64,000 nucleotides of DNA from Pseudomonas sp. ML2-2023-3 (GTDB taxonomy: Bacteria; Pseudomonadota; Gammaproteobacteria; Pseudomonadales; Pseudomonadaceae): positions 3,692,501 through 3,756,500 of the forward strand of contig NZ_CP146343.1 in NCBI RefSeq assembly GCF_037055275.1. The letters are read 5' to 3'. Positions 44,172 to 52,184 of this stretch are shown piece by piece; position 1 is the first letter of the stretch; every line of letters begins with the position of its first letter. The position numbers and the translations under genes were made by a program. The notes beneath the pieces were generated by a model. The model worked only from the letters and a program-made list of their open reading frames with translations, was not told the DNA's origin and made no database searches.

Positions 44172-45167
44172 ATGGCAACGCCTGTTACAGCGTCACCGAT
44201 CAACATGCCCACGGTAAAAACCGTGGGCTTTCTGGTGATACCAAACTTCACCACCATCGGTTTTGCCTCAGCCATCGAAACCCTGCGCATGGCCAACATG
44301 GCCGCCCGCTGTGAAATGTTTCGCACCGTGATCATCGCCCCTACCCTGGATCCGGTCACTGCCAGCAATGGCATGCGCATCCTGCCCGACCATGTGGTGG
44401 GTGATGGGCCAAAACTGGATATTTTGCTGGTGGTGGGTTCAAACCCCATCGTGTCCCACCTCAGTAGCCGGCCCGTGCTCAACTGGCTGCGCAAGCTGGC
44501 ACACGAAGGGGTCGCGCTGGGCGGCATTTGCACCGGAAGCTACTGGCTGGCACGGGCCGGTTTGCTCAAGGGTTATCGTTGCACCATTCACTGGGAAGAC
44601 ATCGAAACCCTCAAGGACCATTTCCCGGGGATCATCATTTCCAATCAGCTATTTGAACTGGATCGCGACCGCTACACCTGCTCGGGCGGCGTGGCGTCGA
44701 TGGACATGACCCTGCAACTGATCGCTCGAGAGCCGGGTGGCCGGGAAATCGCCGCCCACGCGGCCGAGCTGCTGCTGTGTGACCGGGCGCGGGGAGCGCA
44801 GGAGCAGCAACGGGTGCCGCTGCGCCAGAAGCTGGGGACCTCCCAACCCAAGCTCAGCCAGGTGGTAGCCATCATGGAAGCCAACCTTGAAGAGCCGGTC
44901 AGCCTTGAAGACCTGGCGCGCTTGAACGAGGTGTCGGTGCGTCAGTTGGAGCGCCTGTTTCACAAACACCTGCAGCGCACACCGAGCCAGTATTACCTGG
45001 AACTGCGCCTGGCCAGAGCACGAAGCCTGTTGCTGCGCAGCGAGTCGCAAGTGCGCGACATCGCCCTCGCCTGCGGCTTCGTCTCGGCGGCGCATTTTTC
45101 GAAATGTTATAGCCGGTTGTTTGGGGTGTCGCCGATAGGTGAGCGCAAGCAAGTGGCGTTGCACTGA
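44172..45167 (+). CDS. GlxA/GATR-type AraC-family regulator, probable creatine regulator (CahR-like)
   Basis: A 331-residue regulator. N-terminal DJ-1/PfpI-like amidotransferase-fold domain (VKTVGFLVIPNFTTIGFASAIETLRMAN...GGICTGSYWLARAGLLKGYRCTIHWED, with the GxCTG nucleophile-elbow motif), and C-terminal AraC double HTH (SLEDLARLNEVSVRQLERLFHKHLQRTPSQYYLELRLARARSLLLRSESQVRDIALACGFVSAAHFSKCYSRLFGVSP). Members control catabolism of betaine, carnitine, arginine and creatine in Pseudomonas. The neighbouring transporter and creatinase suggest it is the creatine regulator, like CahR of P. aeruginosa. That is an inference from context. Confidence 0.8.
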   Translation: MATPVTASPINMPTVKTVGFLVIPNFTTIGFASAIETLRMANMAARCEMFRTVIIAPTLDPVTASNGMRILPDHVVGDGPKLDILLVVGSNPIVSHLSSRPVLNWLRKLAHEGVALGGICTGSYWLARAGLLKGYRCTIHWEDIETLKDHFPGIIISNQLFELDRDRYTCSGGVASMDMTLQLIAREPGGREIAAHAAELLLCDRARGAQEQQRVPLRQKLGTSQPKLSQVVAIMEANLEEPVSLEDLARLNEVSVRQLERLFHKHLQRTPSQYYLELRLARARSLLLRSESQVRDIALACGFVSAAHFSKCYSRLFGVSPIGERKQVALH

Positions 45168-45192
45168 GCCCTGCCCACAGGCAAAAAAACCT

Positions 45193-45277
45193 GTGGGAGC
45201 GGGCTTGCTGGCGATGGCTTTGACGCGGTCTGACAATCAGTACGCATCGATCCATTCGCGAGCAAGCCCGCTCCCAC
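45193..45277. repeat. Pseudomonas REP inverted pair
   Basis: GTGGGAGCGGGCTTGC at 45193 (with TGGCGATGG next, one base off the usual TCGCGATGG) and its inverse ending GCTCCCAC at 45277. Lies between the converging regulator and transporter genes. Confidence 0.88.
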
Positions 45278-45298
45278 AGGCGTATTTCAGCGGTGTGT

Positions 45299-46645
45299 TT
45301 AGTCTTGCAACGCGGTGTGCGCCGTCTCGCGACTGGCCAGCATCGCAACCAGCGCTACCGCGGCCGCTGCCAGCAAATACCAGGCCGGGGCCATTTTGTT
45401 GCCGGTCATATGAATCAGCCAGGTGGCAATAAACGGGGCAGTCCCGCCGAACACCGCGTTGGCCACGTTAAAACTGAAGGCAAATCCGCTGAAACGGACC
45501 CGGGTCGGGAAAATCTCGGCCAGGAAACACGGCAAGGTACCGTCGTTCATGGCCAACATCGCCCCGAAGGCAATCTGAATCATCAGAATCACCAGCAGCG
45601 ACGGGTTGCCAAGCATCCCGAACAGCGGAAATGTCAGCAGCAAAAACAGCACCGACGCGGTGACCAGCATGGTCTTTCGGCCATAACGGTCAGACAGCGT
45701 GCCCATCAGAAAAATCAGGCCGATATAGGTCGCCAGCGACACCGTCGAGGCAATAAACGAATCACTCTCGCTCATGCCCATTTCAGTCGACAGATAGGTC
45801 GGCATGTAACTGAGCAGCAGGTAGAACGCCACGGCGTTCAGGCAGGTCACGCCAATCCCGATCATCACTGCCCGACGATGCACAGTCAGCAATTCACGGA
45901 CCGGGGCATGGGTCGCACACTCCTTGGCTTCCAGTCGCTGTTCCATTTCCAGGAACTTGGGTGAGTCCTGCAGGTGCACGCGGATATAGCGCCCTACCAG
46001 ACCAAAGGGAGCCGCCAGTAAAAACGGCAGGCGCCACCCCCAGTCGTGAAGGTTTTCGACGGTCATCAACGCGTGCATTCCGGCAACAAACATCGCGCCA
46101 AACAGCAATCCGGCTGCGGTACTCGCGGGCACAATGCTGGTGTAGAAACCACGCTTGCCCTCGGGCGCATACTCGGCCAGAAAGGCCGAGGCCCCAGCGT
46201 ACTCCCCCGACGCCGAAAAACCCTGCACCAGGCGAATCAACAGCAACAACGCCGGAGCCCACAGGCCGATATGGTTGTAGGTAGGCAGAATGCCGATGCA
46301 AAAGGTCGAAAGGGTCATGATCAGAATCGACCAGGACAAGGCACTGCGCCGCCCGTACTTGTCGCCAAAATGACCCCAGACCAGGCCACCGATGGGGCGC
46401 ACGATAAACGACAGGGCAAATACCGCGAAGGTCGCCAGCAGCCCTGTGGTGGTATCGGTTTGCGGGAAGAACGTCAGCGCAATGACAGTCGCCAGATAGC
46501 CATAGGCTGCGTAGTCAAACCACTCGACAAAGTTGCCCATAAAGCTGGCCGTGGCAGCACGGCGCAGCGCCTTGCGCTCGCTGAGACGCTCGGTTTCCTG
46601 CTCGGTTGTCAGAGGTAATGCCAGACTTGCACTTGGGATACTCAT
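45299..46645 (-). CDS. MHS-family MFS transporter, probable creatine-locus uptake
   Basis: A 448-residue, 12-helix transporter of the metabolite:H+ symporter subfamily (ProP/KgtP-like): ATASFMGNFVEWFDYAAYGYLATVIALTFFP at helix 1, FIVRPIGGLVWGHFGDKYGRRSAL (the GxxxDRxGRR signature), RLVQGFSASGEYAGASAFLAEYAPEGKRG and SDRYGRKTML in the second half. The subfamily carries betaine, proline, osmolytes and organic acids. It is read in the same direction as creatinase with 206 bases between, so the likely substrate is creatine or a related guanidino compound; inference. Confidence 0.88.
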   Translation of the reverse strand: MSIPSASLALPLTTEQETERLSERKALRRAATASFMGNFVEWFDYAAYGYLATVIALTFFPQTDTTTGLLATFAVFALSFIVRPIGGLVWGHFGDKYGRRSALSWSILIMTLSTFCIGILPTYNHIGLWAPALLLLIRLVQGFSASGEYAGASAFLAEYAPEGKRGFYTSIVPASTAAGLLFGAMFVAGMHALMTVENLHDWGWRLPFLLAAPFGLVGRYIRVHLQDSPKFLEMEQRLEAKECATHAPVRELLTVHRRAVMIGIGVTCLNAVAFYLLLSYMPTYLSTEMGMSESDSFIASTVSLATYIGLIFLMGTLSDRYGRKTMLVTASVLFLLLTFPLFGMLGNPSLLVILMIQIAFGAMLAMNDGTLPCFLAEIFPTRVRFSGFAFSFNVANAVFGGTAPFIATWLIHMTGNKMAPAWYLLAAAAVALVAMLASRETAHTALQD

Positions 46646-46810
46646 TGAGCACCTCCGGGGAAAGAGATGCGGGACAGGAAAACGGCAAGCAACGTCGGGA
46701 CGCGGGACATGACAGATACCCTCATTGTGTTCTTTTTGGCAGGGGTAAACAGGTCAGAAAACGCTGCGTAATCTGCGTACGCATGCGCTGGTATCGAGCT
46801 TGGCAATTGT

Positions 46811-46837
46811 GTGGGAGCGGGCTGGCCCGCTCCCACA
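46811..46837. terminator. REP-like perfect palindrome after creatinase
   Basis: GTGGGAGCGGGC then TG then GCCCGCTCCCAC, a compact REP with essentially no spacer, 15 bases downstream of the creatinase stop. It could act as the end of that transcript, although there is no long T-run. Confidence 0.5.
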
Positions 46838-46851
46838 GGGTCAAGGCAACT

Positions 46852-48063
46852 CTACTTCTTGATGATGTTGTGCTGCGGGCCGTACGGGAAATGAGTGATG
46901 TTCTCCCCGCCCTGCTCGTTGACGATCAGGATGTCATGCTCGCGATACCCGCCCGCACCCGGACGACCTTCGGGAATCATGATCATCGGCTCGATGGACA
47001 CCACCATGCCCGGCTCCAGCACCGTGTCGATGTCTTCACGCAGCTCCAGCCCGGCTTCGCGGCCATAGTAATGGCTAAGAGTGCCAAACGAGTGGCCATA
47101 GCCAAAAGTGCGGTATTGCAGCAGATCATGCTCCAGGAAGATTTCGTTGAGTTGCAAGGCGATGTCCGAGCAACGCATGCCGGGCTTGATCAACTTCAGG
47201 CCGGCCTCATGCACCTTGACGTTAACTTCCCACAGCCGCAGATGCTCGTCCGAGCAGTGGTCCAGGAACAGGGTGCGCTCCAATGCCGTGTAGTAACCGG
47301 CAATCATCGGGAAGCAGTTGAGGCTCAGAATATCGCCCTTGTTCACTTTGCGGGTGGTCACCGGGTTGTGTGCGCCGTCGGTATTGATCCCCGACTGGAA
47401 CCAGGTCCAGGTGTCCATCAGCTCGGAATCGGGAAAGGTACGGGCGATTTCCCGCACCATGGCCTGGGTCGCGTGCAGCGCCACTTCATATTCGGGCACC
47501 TGATCACGCAGCGCTTCCACGATGGCCGCGCCGCCAATATCGGCGATCCGTGCACCGTGGCGAATAATGGCGTGTTCTTCGGCTGACTTGATCATGCGCA
47601 TGCGCATGCACGGCGCGCCAATATCCACCAGCTCGGCCTGGGGGTAACGGCTGGCGAGCTTGTCACGATTGAGCAGGTTCATGTGATCGAACTCGATCCC
47701 GATGCGACCGGCCTTGGGCAGGGCCTGCTGGATCGCGACAAAGTAGTTATCGCGCTGCCAGTCGGTATACACAATATTGTCGGTGCCCATGGTCCGGCGC
47801 CACGGCTGGCCGCCGTCAATATTGGCGCTGATGGTCACCGCGCTGTCCTGAGTCACCACCAGCGCATAGTTGCGGCCAAACGAGCAGTACAGGAAATCGC
47901 TGTAATAGTTGAGGTTGTGATAGGACGTGAATACCGCAGCGTCGATATTGTTCTGCGCCATATAGGCACGCAGCTTCGCCTGACGGTTGGCGTACTCCTG
48001 GGCCGAGAACGTGGGAGAGACCTTTTCACCGTTTTTGATCTGGATGGTTTTCGGCATTTGCAT
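46852..48063 (-). CDS. Creatinase (creatine amidinohydrolase)
   Basis: A 403-residue M24-fold (pita-bread) enzyme that hydrolyses creatine to sarcosine and urea. It is nearly collinear with the P. putida creatinase as I recall it: YHNLNYYSDFLYCSFGRNYALVV, DGGQPWRRTMGTDNIVYTDWQRDNYF, KSAEEHAIIRHGARIADIGGAA, SGINTDGAHNPVTTRKVNKGDILSLNCFPMIAGYYTALERTLFL. His232 by count falls on the catalytic His of that enzyme. AAGGAC lies about 7 bases before the ATG. Cytoplasmic. Supplies sarcosine for C1 metabolism and urea-N. Confidence 0.95.
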   Translation of the reverse strand: MQMPKTIQIKNGEKVSPTFSAQEYANRQAKLRAYMAQNNIDAAVFTSYHNLNYYSDFLYCSFGRNYALVVTQDSAVTISANIDGGQPWRRTMGTDNIVYTDWQRDNYFVAIQQALPKAGRIGIEFDHMNLLNRDKLASRYPQAELVDIGAPCMRMRMIKSAEEHAIIRHGARIADIGGAAIVEALRDQVPEYEVALHATQAMVREIARTFPDSELMDTWTWFQSGINTDGAHNPVTTRKVNKGDILSLNCFPMIAGYYTALERTLFLDHCSDEHLRLWEVNVKVHEAGLKLIKPGMRCSDIALQLNEIFLEHDLLQYRTFGYGHSFGTLSHYYGREAGLELREDIDTVLEPGMVVSIEPMIMIPEGRPGAGGYREHDILIVNEQGGENITHFPYGPQHNIIKK

Positions 48064-48154
48064 GTCTTGGGTCCTTGTCTGTGATCGAGCATCAGAAGCC
48101 GCCGGCAGGCGGGTCGTTGAGGATCATTCGAACAGATACAAGAACGGTTTTTTT

Positions 48155-48443
48155 GTGCGAATCCGACCTGTAGTTGATCAGATCCGCTGTGCGAACCTGC
48201 CCCCTCACAGCGCCGCCCGACCACGCCTTTGCGCTAGCAACTGTCCTCGATCCCTGTGGGAGCAGGATTGCTCGCGATGGCATCAGCCCGGTTGGCCAGA
48301 AAGACCACAGCGCCTGTATCGCGAGCAAGCCCGCTCCCACAACACAAGGCCCTCGCCCATTATTCGTGGAAGTTCGCGTGTTTGAATTAACCAGCTGTTT
48401 GTGGCCTGTTCCTGGTGGCATTCGATGCCGCGTCAATCCTGCC
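48155..48443 (+). repeat. Direct repeat copy A: degenerate copy of yqaA leader and 5' end
   Basis: About 289 bases that match 49138-49481 except for scattered changes and a 53-base absence. Shared segments in order: GTGCGAATCCGACCT, TAGTTGATCAGATCC, CCTCACAGCGCC, GACCACGCCTTTGCGC, the REP pair (48256-48340 in this copy) and the beginning of yqaA from GTGGAAGTTCGCG to CTGCCC. The yqaA frame in this copy is broken right after that (CCTATACCACATTC instead of CATGCAATCG). Confidence 0.9.
48256..48340. repeat. Pseudomonas REP inverted pair inside duplicated segment A
   Basis: GTGGGAGCAGGATTGC at 48256 (two changes from the usual form) and its inverse ending CGCTCCCAC at 48340. It is the copy-A counterpart of 49294-49378. 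Confidence 0.88.
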
Positions 48444-49137
48444 CCTATACCACATTCTCTTCAGGATAAAAAAAGGACTGTCGAGTTAAGTTACCTGTCA
48501 AGGTTGTAGGATCGCCTATCAAAAACGAGGATCGTTAGAGTTGGCCAGCCTTAGTTACATGAGCATTACAGGCAAACGTCAAAGATTTATTTAAGCGGTC
48601 GGTTGTTACCTTGGTACCAGACATTTTATTGATGGTTGCCTCCTACGGTAATCAAGTTATACAAGCCGTTGATGAGGGAATGGGCTACAAGAGATCGGGA
48701 CCGAGCGCGCCGAGCTGGAGTCCAAGGCAAAATTCCATGCTCAAAACAGTATTGGGGTCTTAGCAGGCTGGATGAAAATTGAAGCGGAAATAGTGTTACA
48801 GAAGCGACTGACGGAACACTGAGCTCACTTGCTGACGTTGTACTTGGCGCGAGAGAAAACTAAGCAACACGATTTAATTTTGGTATGTAAACACGCAAGC
48901 CAACCAAGACCAACACACTATAGTGTTGACGCGTAGGCAATGTATAAGGCTCGTCCTTCGAGGGGGAAAACTTCGGTTATTCCCCAGACAACTATTCCCA
49001 TGATGGGTATTGAGCAGCCTAATACCAGGCAGCACACTGATAGATAATAACGAATTTCTTGAATATTCATCTGCTCATGCCTGCGCGGCGGAAATTTAGA
49101 GACCAATGTATTGGCGGGTTTCTGACTTGGCTTTTAA
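48444..49137. other. AT-richer insert with decayed reading frames
   Basis: About 694 bases, clearly lower in GC than the surroundings, enclosed by the duplicated leader. At 48575-48760 a frame reads VKDLFKRSVVTLVPDILLMV then ASYGNQVIQAVDEGMGYKR; near 48690 another frame takes over (ERAELESKAKFHAQNSIGVL then AGWMKIEAEIVLQKRLTEH, stop near 48823). The two parts look like one gene broken by a frameshift, but I do not recognise it. No transposase or inverted ends were found. An intact small frame lies at 48918-49070. Confidence 0.6.
48918..49070 (-). CDS. Small predicted membrane protein in the AT-rich insert
   Basis: A 50-residue frame from ATG 49070: MNIQEIRYYLSVCCLVLGCS, then IPIMGIVVWGITEVFPLEGR and ALYIAYASTL, with one or two hydrophobic helices and a length typical of small inner-membrane peptides. 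The codon composition differs from neighbouring Pseudomonas genes. An upstream extension to 49106 is possible. I cannot assign a function; it may be a chance frame, though its hydrophobic pattern and clean stop make it worth keeping. Confidence 0.35.
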   Translation of the reverse strand: MNIQEIRYYLSVCCLVLGCSIPIMGIVVWGITEVFPLEGRALYIAYASTL

Positions 49138-49199
49138 GTGCGAATCCGACCTCTAGTTGATCAGATCCTCTGGGAGAACCGGCCCCCCCTCACAGCGCC

Positions 49200-49252
49200 A
49201 CCTGCAGGCATCACAAAACTTGTAGTCGCTGCAAAAGGCTGCGATAAGGGCC
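49200..49252 (+). repeat. 53-base GTAGTCGCTGC-type element inserted in copy B
   Basis: Carries TTGTAGTCGCTGC, AAAAGGCTGCGATAAGG, i.e. a half copy of the family at 34165-34260. Copy A of the surrounding duplication reads straight through (CACAGCGCC then GCCCGACCACGCC), giving the empty site. The element is therefore a discrete acquired unit (or was cleanly lost from copy A). Confidence 0.8.
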
Positions 49253-49293
49253 GCCTGACCACGCCTTTGCGCGAGCAACTGTCCTCGATCCCT

Positions 49294-49378
49294 GTGGGAG
49301 CGGACTTGCTCGCGATAGCATCGACCCGGTTGGCCAGAAAGACCACAGCGCCTTCATCGCGAGCAAGCCCGCTCCCAC
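49294..49378. repeat. Pseudomonas REP inverted pair inside duplicated segment B
   Basis: GTGGGAGCGGACTTGC at 49294 and the inverse ending CGCTCCCAC at 49378, in the leader of yqaA. Confidence 0.88.
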
Positions 49379-49403
49379 AACACAAGGCCGGCGCCCATCA
49401 CTC

Positions 49404-49853
49404 GTGGAAGTTCGCGTGTTTGAATTAACCAGCTATTTCGGCCTGTTCCTGGCGGCATTCGGTGCCGCGTCACTCCTGCCCATGCAATCGGAAGCCGTGC
49501 TGGTCGGCATGATGCTGTCCGGCAAGTACGTCGCCCTGACACTGCTGGTCGTGGCCACCCTCGGCAATGTCCTGGGTTCGGTCTTGAATTGGGTATTGGG
49601 CCGCTCGGTCGAGCGCTTTCGACACAAACGCTGGTTTCCGGTCAGCGAGCAAAAACTCGACAAGGCCCGCGCGTTCTATCTGCGCTATGGCCGATGGTCG
49701 CTGCTGCTGAGCTGGGTGCCGATAATCGGCGACCCGCTCACCATGATTGCCGGCATCATGCGCGAACCGCTATGGAGTTTCGTGCTGATCGTCACCCTGG
49801 CCAAGGGCGCCAGGTATCTGCTGTTGACGGCAGTCACGCTGGGCTGGACGTAA
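49404..49853 (+). CDS. YqaA family membrane protein (DedA/VTT-like)
   Basis: A small inner-membrane protein of about 145-149 residues with 3-4 helices: LTSYFGLFLAAFGAASLLPMQSEAVLVGMMLSGKYVALTLLVVATLGNVLGSVLNWVLGRSVERFRHKRWFP, then FYLRYGRWSLLLSWVPIIGDPLTMIAGIMREPLWSFVLIVTLAKGARYLLL. The E..L.......G...G....Y..GR and PIIGDPLT..AG patterns mark YqaA, a short relative of DedA scramblase-type proteins. Precise function unknown. Start GTG 49404, or GTG 49416 which has GGAAG five bases upstream. Its 5' end is duplicated at 48363-48443. Confidence 0.85.
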   Translation: MEVRVFELTSYFGLFLAAFGAASLLPMQSEAVLVGMMLSGKYVALTLLVVATLGNVLGSVLNWVLGRSVERFRHKRWFPVSEQKLDKARAFYLRYGRWSLLLSWVPIIGDPLTMIAGIMREPLWSFVLIVTLAKGARYLLLTAVTLGWT

Positions 49854-49873
49854 GTGACCAGCCCGCACTCACC

Positions 49874-50860
49874 TCAAACCGGGCTTGCAGTGATGCGTTG
49901 CTCCATCACAGGCGGGTATTCAGGCAGCCAGGATAGCGGCATCAGTTGATTGTATTTCTGATAGAACGAGGACTGAATCCGGCCGCGAATCTGCTCCAGC
50001 TGTTCAATCAGATCCACCAGCGCTTGCTGCTGCGAGGCCAGACGAATTTCATCCTCAGCCATATCGCTGTCGGGCAAAGCGATTGCCTTCAGCGCAATAC
50101 GCTCACTGAAGTAAGCAGGCACTCGTCGACCATTGCGATGCAATTGGTTTTCGGCGCGATAGCATTGAACCAGCCCGGCCAAAATCATTTCGGCCTTGTT
50201 CAGGCCACTGGCCAGCCGGGGTTTCACATTGCGCTTTTCGTCCAGGGCCGACTGGTAGCTGACCAGTTGCTCATTGCACGCCAGGACATCCGACTCAAGC
50301 TTTTCAAGGAACTGCTGTTTGAGCGCCATCAGTTCATTGCGCACGTCGGCAATCTCGTCCTGATAGATCCCCAACGCTTGATTGCGACGCTTTTGATGTT
50401 TTTCGAATCCCGAGTGATGCTCTGCCTTGTAGGCACACAACTCAGCCTCGCGCTCGCGCACGCTGTACTCCAGGCGCTGCAGCCGTATCGCGTAATCGCT
50501 CACCAGGCTGTCTATGGCACGTTCGAAATCCTGGTCAACATGAGCACAGCGGCTCACCGTAGCGCCGATATCCAGAGCATCCAGACGGTTTTGAACCACT
50601 GCGATCCGCGACTCGGCCCACGCCAGAACCTTTTCCCGCTCCAGCTCAAGGGTCACACGGATGGTCTCTTCCGTCGCCGTCAGCCGGGTTGCTTCCTCAG
50701 GGGGATAGCCCTGCTCACCGTGGCGCCGGGCTTGCTCAACGATGTTGAGATCCCGTTTCAGGTGTTCGAACTCAGGCGGGACAAATAAAGGATTGCCAGT
50801 ACGCTCGCGACTGCGATCAGCCTGCTCCAGAATGTTCATCAGTTTTTTGAATAACTGCAT
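49874..50860 (-). CDS. Uncharacterised coiled-coil protein
   Basis: About 328 residues from ATG 50860 (MQLFKKLMNILEQADRS). Not recognised. No signal peptide or membrane helix. Most of the chain is charged helix with heptad-like spacing, especially about residues 60-200 (LELEREKVLAWAESRIAVVQNRLDAL, LQRLEYSVREREAELCAYKAEH, DEIADVRNELMALKQQFLEKLESDVLACNEQL) and 265-305 (DEIRLASQQQALVDLIEQLEQIRGRIQSSFYQKYNQLM). It could be a structural or scaffold protein. It stands between yqaA and the sulfonate operon with its own gap upstream; no partner is visible. Confidence 0.7.
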   Translation of the reverse strand: MQLFKKLMNILEQADRSRERTGNPLFVPPEFEHLKRDLNIVEQARRHGEQGYPPEEATRLTATEETIRVTLELEREKVLAWAESRIAVVQNRLDALDIGATVSRCAHVDQDFERAIDSLVSDYAIRLQRLEYSVREREAELCAYKAEHHSGFEKHQKRRNQALGIYQDEIADVRNELMALKQQFLEKLESDVLACNEQLVSYQSALDEKRNVKPRLASGLNKAEMILAGLVQCYRAENQLHRNGRRVPAYFSERIALKAIALPDSDMAEDEIRLASQQQALVDLIEQLEQIRGRIQSSFYQKYNQLMPLSWLPEYPPVMEQRITASPV

Positions 50861-51215
50861 GGCGTTCGCTCCGAAAAAGAGGTCGTGAAGCCAAATCACT
50901 GATTTGAACGTAACGGCCGAGCTTGAAACTCGCTGCAATCGTCAGTGCCATCAAGCGATTCCGGGAAAATTCAGGAGATACATCAAGGAAGCAGCGAGGT
51001 GAGGATGATGCCTGCATCAAGCAGAGCGTGATCCTTGATCCCGACAGCAAACACTTAGGGAATAACCTTAGTGTCAAAATCATGCCAACGCCTGCCATGA
51101 ATGACAAGCAATAAGTAGCACATAGCCATCAATCACAGGCATACGCTTGAAAAACGGGAATTTTTTGCGTTTAAACGACAACGTTTTGCGGCCAGTACGG
51201 ACCAAAAAGAACAAA
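50861..51215. other. Intergenic region without a supported gene
   Basis: About 355 AT-richer bases upstream of the coiled-coil gene. Two short opposed frames (50923-51114 and 50817-51107) overlap each other and show no family signal. Contains AT-rich stretches (51140-51175) that could be promoters. Nothing else identified. Confidence 0.4.
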
Positions 51216-51297
51216 GGCCTGAAGAATCAGGCCGGCGGGAATTAGTAAGAACACAATGACGGGACCCGGATCGCCTTCAAGCGCTCCGGGTTTTGCA
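51216..51297 (-). terminator. Terminators after the sulfonate ABC operon
   Basis: On the minus strand two hairpins follow the permease gene: ACCCGGA/TCCGGGT at about 51263-51292, and further on GGCCTGATTCTTCAGGCC (51216-51233) followed by TTTGTTCTTTTT. The second has the T-rich tail of a classical intrinsic terminator for the leftward operon. The first could also act on the plus strand, being followed there by TTTTGC. Confidence 0.65.
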
Positions 51298-51299
51298 CA

Positions 51300-52166
51300 T
51301 CAGCGCTGCATGCCCCAGCGCTTGACCGTGACCCGCTCAAGGGTAGCGAACACCAGGTTCTCCACCAGCAAGCCGATCAGAATCACCACCGCCAGCCCGG
51401 CAAACACCTTGTCGGTGTACAGCTCATTGCGGTTCTGGAAGATATACCAGCCCAGACCGCCCTTGCCGCTCGTGGCGCCGAACACCAGCTCGGCGGCAAT
51501 CAGCGTGCGCCAGGCAAATGCCCAGCCGATTTTCAGACCGGCGAGGATCGATGGCAGCGCTGCCGGGATCAGGATAAACAGCACAAAGCGGATGCCCTTC
51601 AACCCATAGTTGCGCCCGGCCATGCGCAGGGTTTCCGAGACGCCGAGAAAACCCGCATACGTGTTCAGGGCCAACGCCCAGAGCACCGAATGCACCAGCA
51701 CGAAAATCAGGCTGTTCTGCCCCAGCCCGAACCACAGCAATGCCAGTGGCAACAGGGCAATGGCCGGCAACGGGTTGAACATCGACGTCAGGGTGCTCAG
51801 CAAATCACGACCCAACTGGGTCGAGACCGCCAGCGTGGTGAGCGCAAACGCCAGAAGGATCCCGATCAGGTACCCCTTGAGCAGCACCACCATGGAAATG
51901 CCCACCTTACTCAGCAATTCACCGCTGATCAGGCCGTGATACAGGGCACTGCTCGTTTGCAAGAACGTGGGCAGCAGCAGGTCGTTGTTCTGGTAGCGCG
52001 CCACCAGCTCCCAGAGCACGGCCAGCACGACCAGAATCAGGCTTTTGCGTAACCAGCCCTGCTGCCAGAGACGCTGGCCAAGGGGCAGTTCGCGCTCCAG
52101 CGGCACCGTCAGCAACGGCTCCAGGACCACTTCATACTCCTGGCGTACAGATGATGATTGGCTCAT
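51300..52166 (-). CDS. ABC transporter permease, sulfonate/taurine type
   Basis: A 288-residue permease of the SsuC/TauC family with six helices: LGQRLWQQGWLRKSLILVVLAVLWELVARY at the start, the EAA loop ETLRMAGRNYGLKGIRFVLFILIPAALPSILAGLKIGWAFAWRTLIAAELVFG, and ENLVFATLERVTVKRWGM at the end. It forms the channel for the binding protein and ATPase encoded upstream. ATG 52166 is 18 bases after the ATPase stop. Last gene of the leftward operon. Confidence 0.9.
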   Translation of the reverse strand: MSQSSSVRQEYEVVLEPLLTVPLERELPLGQRLWQQGWLRKSLILVVLAVLWELVARYQNNDLLLPTFLQTSSALYHGLISGELLSKVGISMVVLLKGYLIGILLAFALTTLAVSTQLGRDLLSTLTSMFNPLPAIALLPLALLWFGLGQNSLIFVLVHSVLWALALNTYAGFLGVSETLRMAGRNYGLKGIRFVLFILIPAALPSILAGLKIGWAFAWRTLIAAELVFGATSGKGGLGWYIFQNRNELYTDKVFAGLAVVILIGLLVENLVFATLERVTVKRWGMQR

Positions 52167-52184
52167 CGGGCAATCCTCCACGGC

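Larger units (their letters stand above)
49138..49481 (+). repeat. Direct repeat copy B: leader and start of yqaA
   Basis: The presumed parental copy of the duplication at 48155-48443. It leads into the intact yqaA-like gene. It is 53 bases longer than copy A because of a CTGTAGTCGCTGC-family element at 49200-49252. Confidence 0.9.

Noticed and set aside
46811..46837. Palindrome after creatinase as an operator
   Set aside because: It is a compact version of the REP motif seen across the window, so a REP or terminator role is simpler.
48444..49137. Insertion sequence between the duplicated leaders
   Set aside because: No transposase-like frame and no terminal inverted repeats; the flanking duplication is far too long for an ordinary target-site duplication.
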